In this document: positions 1 through 8,750 of the stretch, piece after piece
Numbering within the stretch: position 1 is the first letter of the stretch
Layout of the letters: every line of letters begins with the position of its first letter
NCBI GenBank assembly: GCA_024228395.1
Contig: JAAETM010000423.1
Location: 1 to 33,047, forward strand
From: a bacterium
GTDB taxonomy: Bacteria; Planctomycetota; UBA1135; GCA-002686595
Length of the DNA: 33,047 nt
Direction of reading: 5' to 3'
Notes under the pieces: generated by a model
What the model was told of the DNA's origin: nothing
Seen by the model: the letters and a program-made list of their open reading frames with translations, nothing else
Databases searched by the model: none
Translations under genes and position numbers: made by a program

Positions 1-392
1 AGGGCGCCTGGAGGCTCGCCAAGGCCGTTTTTAGCGACTATTCGGAGGTCTGGAAGTCGGGATTTAGGCTTGGACAACCACCCCAACCCCACTTGACGGC
101 CTTCCTGGGGCCGAGAAGGGGGTGCCCCCCCGTGAACGGGTACCGTGGGAGGCCCCATGTGCCTGGGCTATTTGGGGGGTACGCGGGCGGTCTTGATTTG
201 GGTTTTTGCAAATTTTTTTGGGAGAGGGGCCCCAATTCCAAATAGAAGCGGACAAACTTGGGGATCATAGCTGGCGTGTGTAACGTCAAGGTTGCCTCGG
301 CGGGAACGCCTCTCCCACCCCAGGCCAAAAAGAAGTATTCTGGTCTATTACCCTTCCATTACCCTCTCCTCAATTTTAAACTTCCCACCCAT
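1..392. other. Intergenic leader, no gene supported
   Basis: No convincing gene is visible here. An open frame runs from about 258 into the protease gene, but its start would be TTG and the first 45 codons encode a non-signal-like stretch placed ahead of a clear signal peptide, so it is read as untranslated leader. A minus-strand open frame (38-328) has low-complexity, proline-rich content and no recognisable domain. The segment holds a T7 tract near 211-217 and G-rich runs. The last 60 bases before the ATG at 393 are pyrimidine-rich and lack a purine-rich ribosome-binding site. Confidence 0.5.
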
Positions 393-2930
393 ATGGCTAT
401 CAAGCACATCCTACCTGCTGGGCTCTTGACCTTGGCTGGACTTCTGGGGACTCCGGCCCTGGCTCAGAACGTGGACACGGTTTCCTTTCCCCTCAAGGTC
501 CTGCCCAGAGCCCTTGTGGACGGTACTCTCGAGTATCAGCCCCGCCCTGGTGCTCTTGTAGATCTCATGGGGCGTCAAGCCGTGACCATGGCCCAGGTTG
601 AATTGCCCAGCGGGCAGTTTGTCGATCTGGAACTGATCCGCGTGAATGCGGACTTTGCCTCGATGGGGGTGCAAGTGAATGGCCAGCCCAGCCCGTTTGA
701 TCCCTTGGACCTGACCCTGTGGCGCGGCCACGCGTCGGGCTTAGTAGATTCGGATGTGTTCCTGTCCTTCTCCAGTCACGGTTGCAATGGTTGGATCTTC
801 GTCAATGGCGAGTACAACCATTTGATGGCCTTTGCGGCTCCGGGCAACGACTGGAGTCAAGCCAACGTGCGCTTGGTTCCTGAGACGGTCTTGATCGGTT
901 TGGGAGGATCCCGCGCCAATCTCTGTGGTATCGATGGGCTGGTGAATGCTTCGTTGACCCCCGCAGCCACCAACAACGGGGGGGTAGCAAGTCCTACCTC
1001 CTTGGGAGGCACCTTCAATCTTGGAAGGGCCATCACCTTGGAGTGCAAGGTGTCCGTGGAAACAGACTACCAGTACTACCAGAACTGGGGCAACTTGCAG
1101 GCCTGTCAGACATATACGGCGACCTTGCTCGCTGAGATCTCCGATCGCTACAACAGTCAGTTGGATGTGGTTTTGACCTACCCCTACCTGCAGTTCTACA
1201 CGAGTTTCAATGATCCGTGGAACGCTCAAGGCGGTGGAGCGGGCGCCGTGCTCGATCAGTTCCGCAACGCGTGGGCTGGCAATATTCCTGCCGGTGGCAA
1301 TCTCGCTCACTTCCTGAGTGGCGTAAACTTAGGTGGGGGAATCGCACACCCGGATGAACTTTGCGACTCCAATTGGGGCTTTGGCGTGAGCGGAAACATG
1401 CATGGCGGTACCCAGTTCCCCGTGAGTCAAGGTTCGAACACCTGGGACTTCGTCGTGATGGCCCATGAGGTGGGACACAACTTCGGCACCGTGCATACGC
1501 ATGAGTATTGCCCGCCGCTCGATCAATGCGCTTCTTTCATCTATTTTGGCCAATGCCAGAGCACACGGAACTGCATCAACAGCGGTACGATCATGAGCTA
1601 TTGCCACACCTGCAGTGGCGGTATCAACAACATCACTACCTACTTCCACCCGACGGTCGCTGCAACCATGCGCGCCGAGGCCGAAAATTCTTGCCTGCAG
1701 CCGTACTTGGGTGGTGGATGCAGCGCTGATTCCTTGGAGCCCAACGACACCTGTGGTGCTGCCACAAGCGTGGGGGCTGGATCCTATACGAATTTGACAG
1801 CGTGCGGAACCGATTCGGATTACTACCAGATTTCCGTTGCGAACAATGAAACGGTCACCTTCGACCTGTTCTTCACCCATGCCAACGGTGATGTTGATTG
1901 TACCCTGTGGGATTCGATTTGCTTGACGTCCCTGGATAGCAGTACGAGCAGAGGGGATGGTGAGAGCGTCACATGGACCAATATCAGTGGGTCCAGTGCG
2001 AGCTTGAGATTGGATGTGATCCTGTATGGTGGCAGCGCCGGAGCGGGAAATGACTATTCGATGGATGTGACCCTGGTCCCATCCGACCCATGCGTTGGCC
2101 TTCCTGACGATTCCCTGGAGGACAACGATTCGTGCGGCACGGCCACTCCCATGCTGGACGGCACTCAGACGGATCTGTTTGTTTCCAAAACCGACGCGGA
2201 CTTCTACGAGTTGTGCGTGCCCGGCGGAGGTACCTTGGAGGTGGATGCCCTGTTTTCCCAGGCGGGAGGCGACATCGATACTTACCTGTATTCATTGGGC
2301 AGCTGTGGGGGTGGCACCCTCAATAGCCTGGCCCAAGGGAACTCCAACAGCGACGATGAAAACATCAATTGGACCAACCCCGACACGGTCAGTACGCCCG
2401 TCCTGATCGAGGTTCGCATGCATGTGTCCTCCTCCTCGAACTGCAACGTCTATGACCTGGTAGTTTCGGGTGCCGGAGCCAATTGCTCAGGCCCGGGTTC
2501 GATCGGCACGATCTATTGTTCCCCAGCAAATCTCAATAGCACCATTGCTTCAGCCTACATTGCCGCCACAGGCAGTACGGATGTGGCTGACAATGATGTG
2601 GCCTTGACCGTGACACAGTTGCCTCATAACCAGCTTGGTTACTTCCTGAGTTCCCAGGACCAAACCATGATCGTGGTCCCGGGTGGCTCCCAAGGAAATC
2701 TGTGCGTCGGAGGTTCTTCGGGCCTTGGTCGGCACTTGGGTACTGTGCAGTACTCAGACAGTAACGGGGTCATGACTGCGGTCTTGGATCTGGGTCAGAT
2801 CCCGACCCAGGCCGGCGGAACCACCCCGGTAATCTCTGGGCAGACCTACAATTTCCAGTGTTGGTTCCGAGACTTCTACTTGGTCTCCACGTCCAATTTC
2901 TCCGATGCTGTTTCGATCACGTTCCACTGA
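393..2930 (+). CDS. Secreted metzincin zinc protease with two PPC domains
   Basis: Predicted exported endopeptidase of 845 residues. The ATG at 393 is preferred over the longer frame because it begins a clean signal peptide (MAIKH, hydrophobic core, then ALAQ near residue 25). The middle carries the metzincin zinc site HEVGHNFGTVH (H358, E359, H362, H368) and a Met-turn, TIMSYC, with M401, as in the reprolysin/M12B group; the N-terminal ~200 residues look like a propeptide-type region. Two pre-peptidase C-terminal (PPC) domains follow, at about 446-560 and 572-690, both opening with a D-S-L-E-x-N-D motif and rich in Asp and paired Cys. Residues ~698-845 form a further beta-rich domain ending in SVSITFH-like strands (actual end AVSITFH). 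That tail resembles one I have seen repeatedly on exported planctomycete proteins. Probable role: extracellular protein degradation. It appears to be a monocistronic gene; substrate is unknown. Confidence 0.9.
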   Translation: MAIKHILPAGLLTLAGLLGTPALAQNVDTVSFPLKVLPRALVDGTLEYQPRPGALVDLMGRQAVTMAQVELPSGQFVDLELIRVNADFASMGVQVNGQPSPFDPLDLTLWRGHASGLVDSDVFLSFSSHGCNGWIFVNGEYNHLMAFAAPGNDWSQANVRLVPETVLIGLGGSRANLCGIDGLVNASLTPAATNNGGVASPTSLGGTFNLGRAITLECKVSVETDYQYYQNWGNLQACQTYTATLLAEISDRYNSQLDVVLTYPYLQFYTSFNDPWNAQGGGAGAVLDQFRNAWAGNIPAGGNLAHFLSGVNLGGGIAHPDELCDSNWGFGVSGNMHGGTQFPVSQGSNTWDFVVMAHEVGHNFGTVHTHEYCPPLDQCASFIYFGQCQSTRNCINSGTIMSYCHTCSGGINNITTYFHPTVAATMRAEAENSCLQPYLGGGCSADSLEPNDTCGAATSVGAGSYTNLTACGTDSDYYQISVANNETVTFDLFFTHANGDVDCTLWDSICLTSLDSSTSRGDGESVTWTNISGSSASLRLDVILYGGSAGAGNDYSMDVTLVPSDPCVGLPDDSLEDNDSCGTATPMLDGTQTDLFVSKTDADFYELCVPGGGTLEVDALFSQAGGDIDTYLYSLGSCGGGTLNSLAQGNSNSDDENINWTNPDTVSTPVLIEVRMHVSSSSNCNVYDLVVSGAGANCSGPGSIGTIYCSPANLNSTIASAYIAATGSTDVADNDVALTVTQLPHNQLGYFLSSQDQTMIVVPGGSQGNLCVGGSSGLGRHLGTVQYSDSNGVMTAVLDLGQIPTQAGGTTPVISGQTYNFQCWFRDFYLVSTSNFSDAVSITFH

Positions 2931-3195
2931 TGAGTGTACGTGAAATGACTGCGTCCCCAATCCCCTTGGGTTGACAGTGAGGGGCCTGCAAGCCCCTGCC
3001 TAACCTGCGCTTCAGGGGGCATGGTGGAGGCGTTTATTGTTAAATCGAGATTTCTTCTCCTGAGAAACTTCCTTGTCCTGGATCAACTTCGGCCAAGCGG
3101 CTCGGTGAGTGCGTTACACTGTTGTGGTTAGGGGGGCGGTTTCCCGAATTCCTCCGCTTGCACGAACCATCTCTAGTTCTAGCACCAAGACTCCC

Positions 3196-5223
3196 ATGAA
3201 TACTCTTCTCCGAACACTCCCCCTTTTGGTTGCCATCAGTTTTTGCTCGTGTCACCGCCATGATAGCGGATCCAGTGGAACTGGATCCAGCGCCTCCGGG
3301 GCCACTCAGGTGGGTCCCGCAGACCTGGCTGGAGGCCCCGTCGGAGTGAACCAGGCGCCGGTGTTGGCGTGGATGACCGACCCTGCTGTGAAGGAGGGTG
3401 ATTCCCTGATCTTGAAAGCCTCGGCGACCGATTGGAATTCCTCGGATCAGCTGAGCTTTTCAGTGGATCCTGCCCTCTCTTTTGCAAGCCTGATTGATTA
3501 CGGCGATGGCACTGCGGACTTCACGTTAAACCCCGCCGTTGGTGACGAGGGCGTGTTCGAGGTGTTTGTCACGGTGACTGACGATGCCACCCCGCCGCTT
3601 TCTAGCACACGGCGGGTTCGCATCAGCGTACCCGATGCCAGTCATTCACTGGTTCAAGGTATCGCCGTCGACAGTGTTTCGGGGATGCCGGTGTTCTTCG
3701 CCACGGTTGGCGTGCAGGCCTCCGAACACCACACGCTCTCCGGAGTGGATGGCCGCTTCGGTATCTACCTTGCACCAGGCATGGATCAGACCCTCACGGT
3801 GGGCAAGAAGGGTTACTACAACACTTCGATCCAGGCCAATGCCTCGACGTTCGATGTGAACATCCAGATGGAACCCGTGCCCTTCGGATCGAACACCAGC
3901 TACAACTTCTTGGACCCCCTGTCGTGTGCTGGCTGTCACCCCGACCAGGTTTCCGAGTGGGAAGATTCTGCGATGGCCAAGGCCGGTTTGAACACTTGGG
4001 TACATGACATTTACTCGGGCGAAGGTACGGCCGGTGGTATGGGGGGCTTCGTTTATACCCGTGACTCGGCCTTCAAGGACAGCAACCCGGATTCGGAGTG
4101 TGCCTCCTGTCACCAGCCCGAGCCTTATATCAACGCGGGTTTTGCGGGACGCATGGAGAGCCCGGTAGATCCGGGTTATCCCTCGATTGGAGCCAACCAC
4201 GGAATTTCGTGCGAGGTCTGTCACAAGATCGCAGACGTGAATGTGAACAAGATCAACTTCCCCGGTGTCTATCCTGGAGCCGTCACCATGAACCTGCCCG
4301 AGGGCTTTCAGCAGGTGATGTACGGGGCCTATCCCGATGCGGATTATCACCTCGGCGGAATCATGGAGCCCGCCTATCAACCCCAGTTGATGGCAGAGGT
4401 TTGTGGTGTCTGCCACCAGGACAAGAACGATCCCGACGAGAGCCACAGGTTTGCTGGGGTGATCTCCGAACCCACCTACACCGAGTGGGCTGAGTCCGCC
4501 TATGGCGACCCCCATTCCCCCTCGTTTGCAACTTGTGTCGATTGTCACATGCCCGCTACGGGCGCGTCCAACGGTTGCTCCGTGATTACTTTGGAGCGTG
4601 GTCCGGAAGCCGTTCGCTCCCATGACATCAAGGGCACCACACCGGCATTCCTTGACAACGCTGTTGAGATGTCCATGGACGTGCAGCAGGTCGACGGTGA
4701 GCTTCAGATCCAAGTGGACGTCGAGAACAGTTTGACCGGGCACCATGTGCCCACCGGCGTGACCATTCGGAACATGATCCTTGTGGTTGAGGCTTGGGAG
4801 GACGGAAACGACCCGAACACGGACCTCTTGAACTTCACCGGGACCCAGGTGGTGCACGATCTCGGTGGCGTGGGCGATCCGGCCCAGGGTTACTTTGCTG
4901 GCCGCCCCGGCCGCTACTTCGGCAAGGTCAACCACGATGCCGATGGCAATGGCCCCACGTTCTTCACGGACGCCACGGGCATCACCTTTGACAACCGCAT
5001 CCCCGCCAACGAGACGGATACCTCGAACTACACCTTCGAGATGCCCACAAGTGGTACTGGCACCGTCCAGGTACGGGCTCGCCTGATCTATCGCCGCTCC
5101 TTCCGCTTCCTCACAGACGCCAAGGGCTGGACCCAGGACGGCCATGGCAATCCGCTTGAGGACATGATCGCACCCCATTACGGTCACCTCATGGAAGAGG
5201 CTGCTACCTCTGTGAACTTCTAG
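3196..5223 (+). CDS. Multiheme cytochrome c lipoprotein (five CxxCH) with Ig-like and carboxypeptidase-regulatory-like domains
   Basis: A 675-residue exported electron-transfer protein. The ATG at 3196 opens a short lipoprotein-type signal (MNTLLRTLPLLV, then FCSC with C near residue 19); the frame continues 29 codons further upstream without signal character. After a Ser/Gly linker there is a cadherin/Ig-like domain (about 50-145, with DYGDGTADF and VTVTDDATPP) and a CarboxypepD_reg-like domain (about 155-230, GRFGIYLAPG, VGKKGYYN). Five c-type heme motifs follow: CAGCH (C244), CASCH (C302), CEVCH (C339), CGVCH (C403) and CVDCH (C447), with the arrangement of cytochrome c554-like proteins. 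The C-terminal ~190 residues contain TGHHVPTG and a following beta-rich region. Heme attachment implies location outside the inner membrane. The redox partner is not apparent from neighbours; respiratory or extracellular electron transfer is inference. Confidence 0.88.
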   Translation: MNTLLRTLPLLVAISFCSCHRHDSGSSGTGSSASGATQVGPADLAGGPVGVNQAPVLAWMTDPAVKEGDSLILKASATDWNSSDQLSFSVDPALSFASLIDYGDGTADFTLNPAVGDEGVFEVFVTVTDDATPPLSSTRRVRISVPDASHSLVQGIAVDSVSGMPVFFATVGVQASEHHTLSGVDGRFGIYLAPGMDQTLTVGKKGYYNTSIQANASTFDVNIQMEPVPFGSNTSYNFLDPLSCAGCHPDQVSEWEDSAMAKAGLNTWVHDIYSGEGTAGGMGGFVYTRDSAFKDSNPDSECASCHQPEPYINAGFAGRMESPVDPGYPSIGANHGISCEVCHKIADVNVNKINFPGVYPGAVTMNLPEGFQQVMYGAYPDADYHLGGIMEPAYQPQLMAEVCGVCHQDKNDPDESHRFAGVISEPTYTEWAESAYGDPHSPSFATCVDCHMPATGASNGCSVITLERGPEAVRSHDIKGTTPAFLDNAVEMSMDVQQVDGELQIQVDVENSLTGHHVPTGVTIRNMILVVEAWEDGNDPNTDLLNFTGTQVVHDLGGVGDPAQGYFAGRPGRYFGKVNHDADGNGPTFFTDATGITFDNRIPANETDTSNYTFEMPTSGTGTVQVRARLIYRRSFRFLTDAKGWTQDGHGNPLEDMIAPHYGHLMEEAATSVNF

Positions 5224-5411
5224 CCAGAATATTTGCATGAGGACGTGCTCCAGGAACCGAGAGGGGCCCGTTTGCGAAGCCTGAGGTGCGTGTTCATGAA
5301 CTATCCGGGCTAGACCTTCGGATCCAGGCTCGCCCCAACGTTACGAACTGTCCAGACAATCTGGCGGTTCGCAACGGTGGGGTGTACGTGCGTTTGTTGT
5401 AGGATTCCAGC

Positions 5412-6425
5412 ATGCGCATCCTCCTCATCTCCCCTGGGCCCCTAGATGTGCCGGGGGGCAATACCAGCTCCATCCTGCGTTTGCGAGATGGGCTGAAGGG
5501 GCTGGGGCATTGCGTGGATTTGTGCTCCGCGGATCGTTTGGCGCGCCGGGAATTATTCGAGGGGCAATATGCCGTGGTGCATGCTTTCCACGTGCGCAAG
5601 GGTGGGCTTGGTGCCTTGGAGGTGGCCCGGCGGGTTGGGGCCAGATTGGTCGTGACCTTGACGGGGACTGAGACTTCCCTGGATTGGCAGGATGACAGCC
5701 GGCGTGCTGACGTGCTTCGGGTTCTGGAAAGTGGCGCGCGGGTGGTTGCCCTACGCGCGAGTCATCTGGAGGAACTACGGAAGCTGAGTGGCCACGCGCT
5801 CGGGGATGCGGTAGTGATCCCCCAAACCGTTCGGGTGGGGGGGCAGCCCTATGACCTGCGCGGCGCATTGGGCGTGAATGCGGATGAGAAGCTGGTGCTG
5901 CTGCCCGGTGGTCTGCGACCGGTGAAGGGTCAGGACTGGGCCATGGATGCTTTGGAGGCGACCGTGGGCCGTGGGGTGCCATGGCATCTTGTCTTGGTGG
6001 GGCCCTTGCTCGATAGGACCTTTGCGGGGGAGCTACTGGAGCGCGTGGACGGAAATGAGCGGGCCCATTACGCGGGTTCGCTCCCTCAAGAAAGTATGGG
6101 GTCCTGCTATCGAACCAGTGACCTGGTTTTGAATACGAGCGAAACCGAGGGAGAGTCCAATGCGATTCTAGAAGCGATGCACGTGGGGCCCGTGGTGTTG
6201 GCGCGCAGCAATCCCGGCAACCGGGCCCTCATTCGCCATGGTTCCAACGGCTTGCTTTTCAGCCGGCTGCCCGAGCTGGAGCAAGGCATTCTGGAGCTTC
6301 TAGGGGATGGGGACCTGCGGGATAAATTGGCCGCGCAGGCCCGCTTGGATGTGGAATTGCGCACGAAACTGGACCAGGAGATCAGGGCCTATTTGGGGGC
6401 CTACGGCGGCGCCTCCACAGCCTAG
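5412..6425 (+). CDS. GT4-family glycosyltransferase (first of the cluster)
   Basis: GT-B-fold glycosyltransferase of 337 residues, slightly short for family GT4. The N-terminus shows the first Rossmann strand and glycine-rich loop (MRILLISPGPLDVPGG) that binds the acceptor side. The C-terminal donor-binding half has LLPGGLRPVKGQ, a usual GT4 strand, and the retaining E-x7-E signature EGESNAILE (E246 and E254) followed by AMHVGPVVLARSNPGN. It is cytoplasmic, with no membrane segment. It should add one sugar from a nucleotide-sugar to a lipid-linked glycan; donor and acceptor cannot be read from sequence. It is the first gene of a plus-strand glycan operon and is preceded by a 188-base gap holding a small palindrome (5352-5364). 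Confidence 0.87.
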   Translation: MRILLISPGPLDVPGGNTSSILRLRDGLKGLGHCVDLCSADRLARRELFEGQYAVVHAFHVRKGGLGALEVARRVGARLVVTLTGTETSLDWQDDSRRADVLRVLESGARVVALRASHLEELRKLSGHALGDAVVIPQTVRVGGQPYDLRGALGVNADEKLVLLPGGLRPVKGQDWAMDALEATVGRGVPWHLVLVGPLLDRTFAGELLERVDGNERAHYAGSLPQESMGSCYRTSDLVLNTSETEGESNAILEAMHVGPVVLARSNPGNRALIRHGSNGLLFSRLPELEQGILELLGDGDLRDKLAAQARLDVELRTKLDQEIRAYLGAYGGASTA

Positions 6426-6578
6426 GCGCGTATCGTGGGTGGGCCAAGCCATGCCTCCCCCACCCGGAGTTCCAGGATTATTGCCCTGAAGTTCCCCAGA
6501 CTTTGGAAGAATGCTCGCTCAGGATCGTCCCTCTCGACCCACCAGTACCTGTTACCTCGCCTTTCGGCCCTTCGCCCT

Positions 6579-7592
6579 GTGATCACCCCCCCGACAACCC
6601 CCAACCCGCGTCCGCATCTCCTCGTGACGGGTGGCGCGGGTTTTATCGGTGGGCATGTGGTGAAGTACTTGCTCGATTTCGGTGCGCGAGTGACCGTCAT
6701 CGATGACCTGTCGACGGGGCGGTTGGAGCATCTGCCCGAAAGCACCCGGCTGCGCACGGTCATCGGAGACATGACCGATCGCCATGTTTGGAGTGATGCT
6801 TGGCAGGGTCGGCAACGCATAACCCGGGTTTTGCACCTGGCCGGACACGTGGGGGTGCGCCGCGTTCTCGAGGACCCCAGGGGTTGTTCCGATGTGCAAT
6901 TGGCCATGGCTCAGACGGTGATAGAGACCCTCACGGCCATGGAGGAAGGGGATCGCCCGGGGTTGATCGCAGCGTCTAGCAGTGAGGTGTATCGGGCCAG
7001 CCAGGAGCCCCTGGCAGAAAGCTCCCCGGTTTGGCAAACCACGGATAAGGGATGGAACACCGGGCGCTGGGCTTATGCGGCGTCCAAGCTGCGCGCTGAG
7101 CAGGGGTTCGTTGGCGCCGGTTTGTCGGTGCTCAATTTACGTTTGTTCAATGTGGTCGGTCCCGGTCAGAACGGCGAAAGTGGAATGGTCCTGCCCCGTT
7201 TTGTGGAGGCTGCCCGGTTGAGGGATACGTTGCAGGTCTTTGGAAATGGCAAGCAGGTCCGAACCTTTGGCCACGTGGCGTGTATTGCCGCGGACTTGGT
7301 CCAGCTTTGCCTGCGCGCTGAAATGCCCACGGGGGTTCTCAATTTGGGGGGCACCGCCGCCACGCAAATCGAAAGGTTGGCCAGGTTGGTTTTGGCGGAA
7401 GCCGGGTTGGATGAAGCCCACCTTCGAAGCGTTGACCCAGCCATAGAATTGGGCGCAGATTTTCAGGAGGTCATTCATCGTGTTCCGTCACTGGATCGGG
7501 CGAAATCGCTTGGCTTGATTCGCAATCCCTGGAGTCTAGAGGATATTGTTCGGGACGCCTGGACGCGCCACGCGGTACCTAGCCCCGGCTAG
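6579..7592 (+). CDS. NAD-dependent nucleotide-sugar epimerase/dehydratase (extended SDR)
   Basis: Extended short-chain dehydrogenase/reductase of 337 residues from the GTG at 6579. The NAD-binding motif TGGAGFIGG sits at T17-G25, followed by DDLSTG, as in GalE, UDP-glucuronate decarboxylase and related enzymes. The active site shows SSSEVY (S133-Y138) and the catalytic pair in YAASK (Y166, K170), then LRLFNVVGPGQ, typical of sugar-nucleotide SDRs. The frame is open to a GTG at 6435, but the extra 48 residues are basic, proline-rich and lie before the Rossmann strand, so I prefer the later start; no ribosome-binding site decides it. It likely makes or interconverts the activated sugar used by the adjacent transferases. 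Whether it is a 4-epimerase, decarboxylase or dehydratase is not resolved. Six bases separate it from the next gene. Confidence 0.85.
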   Translation: MITPPTTPNPRPHLLVTGGAGFIGGHVVKYLLDFGARVTVIDDLSTGRLEHLPESTRLRTVIGDMTDRHVWSDAWQGRQRITRVLHLAGHVGVRRVLEDPRGCSDVQLAMAQTVIETLTAMEEGDRPGLIAASSSEVYRASQEPLAESSPVWQTTDKGWNTGRWAYAASKLRAEQGFVGAGLSVLNLRLFNVVGPGQNGESGMVLPRFVEAARLRDTLQVFGNGKQVRTFGHVACIAADLVQLCLRAEMPTGVLNLGGTAATQIERLARLVLAEAGLDEAHLRSVDPAIELGADFQEVIHRVPSLDRAKSLGLIRNPWSLEDIVRDAWTRHAVPSPG

Positions 7593-7598
7593 CAAGCC

Positions 7599-8750
7599 AT
7601 GCGCATCGCTCGAATTTTGACGCGCCTGAATCTGGGCGGACCAGCGCGCCAAGTATTGGAGAGCGACCCGCGGTTGCAGGAGCGCGGACATGAGATGCGC
7701 GTGTTCTGTGGTAGCCCGGAGGAGGGGGAAGGGGATCTGAGCCCCTTGCTGGAGGCCCAGGGGATCAGCGTGCAGCGGGTGGCCGGTTTGACACGGGCTA
7801 TACACCCCTGGCAAGACTTGCAAGTGACCCGGTTTCTGCGCAGTGAACTGCAAGCGTGGGGTCCGGACATCGTTCATACCCATGCGTCAAAGGCGGGCTG
7901 GGTAGGTCGAATCGCGGCCCGGGGATTGCGCGCCCGCATGTTGCACACATTTCACGGCCATGTTTTCGATGGACACTTTTCTCCCCCCAAGACCGCCCTG
8001 TTGGTATTCATCGAGAGGCTCCTGGCCCGTCGGACCGATCAGATTGTCGCCGTGAGCCACGGTACCCGCCGGGAGTTGGTGGCATTGGGGGTCGCACCCG
8101 AGTCCCGGATCCATATGCTTTACGGGGGGGCGGATGTGACGGGGTTGGCGGGGGCGACCAGTGTGCAGGCCAAACTTCGCGGCGCCTTGGGGCTTGGGCA
8201 GGATGCTCTCCTGATCGGTGTGTTGGGCCGTTTGGCGCCTATCAAGTGCACCCCCTGCGCCCTCAGGGCTTTCGAAATCGCGAGGCGTGAATTGCCGGGT
8301 GCGTTTTTGGTTTTCATCGGGGACGGGCCCGACCGGCTCAGGTTGGAGCAGGATTTGGAAAAGTGTGCACCTGAACTCAAAGCGTGCGTGTTTCTTGTGG
8401 GCCCATGGGGGAATATGGCCCACATGTTGCCCGACCTGGACATCCTGTTATCCGCCTCGCATCACGAGGGCTTGCCTATCTCAATGGTGGAGGCGGGTGC
8501 GTGTTGTGTACCGAGTGTGGCGACCCCTGTGGGCGGGGTTCGTGAGTTTGTGATTCCTGGCCAGACGGGTTTCATTGGTGACTCGGTGGAAACCCTGGCG
8601 GAAGGTCTCGTGGCCCTGGGTTCGGATGGGGACTTGCGCCGTGCATTGGGCAAGGGCGCGCAGGCCTTGGCATTGGAGCAGCACGGGGGCGAGGCGTTTG
8701 CAGATCGCTTGGAAATGTTGTACATGGAACTTCTGGAGCGCACACCATGA
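7599..8750 (+). CDS. GT4-family glycosyltransferase
   Basis: Predicted cytoplasmic retaining glycosyltransferase of 383 residues. The start shows MRIARILTRLNLGGPARQV, the usual GT4 first strand with a Gly-Gly-Pro loop. HTHASKAGWVGRIAA and HTFHGHVF near residues 90-125 match the acceptor-side histidine motifs of this family. The donor half has GVLGRLAPIK and FIGDGPDR, and the E-x7-E motif EGLPISMVE (E290, E298) followed by VATPVGGVREFV. Its ATG lies six bases after the epimerase stop, and its own stop overlaps the next start as ATGA (8747-8750), so translation is probably coupled. The specific sugar transferred is unknown. Confidence 0.9.
   Translation: MRIARILTRLNLGGPARQVLESDPRLQERGHEMRVFCGSPEEGEGDLSPLLEAQGISVQRVAGLTRAIHPWQDLQVTRFLRSELQAWGPDIVHTHASKAGWVGRIAARGLRARMLHTFHGHVFDGHFSPPKTALLVFIERLLARRTDQIVAVSHGTRRELVALGVAPESRIHMLYGGADVTGLAGATSVQAKLRGALGLGQDALLIGVLGRLAPIKCTPCALRAFEIARRELPGAFLVFIGDGPDRLRLEQDLEKCAPELKACVFLVGPWGNMAHMLPDLDILLSASHHEGLPISMVEAGACCVPSVATPVGGVREFVIPGQTGFIGDSVETLAEGLVALGSDGDLRRALGKGAQALALEQHGGEAFADRLEMLYMELLERTP

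Noticed and set aside
38..328. A 96-codon minus-strand open frame near the left edge
   Set aside because: The translation is proline- and glycine-rich low complexity without a recognisable domain, and it covers G-rich intergenic sequence.
2980..2997. Hairpin AGGGGC...GCCCCT after the protease gene as a terminator
   Set aside because: Only six base pairs and no T-run follow; it may be chance in GC-rich sequence.
3646..5238. A 530-codon open frame on the minus strand
   Set aside because: It lies opposite the cytochrome gene, whose five CxxCH motifs and domains are clear. The antisense product is His/Val/Gly-rich with no domain; long antisense frames are expected from codon bias in GC-rich genes.
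6435..6578. N-terminal extension of the epimerase to GTG 6435
   Set aside because: The 48 extra residues are basic and proline-rich and lie before the NAD-binding Rossmann strand, where family members normally begin. Not excluded, but less likely.
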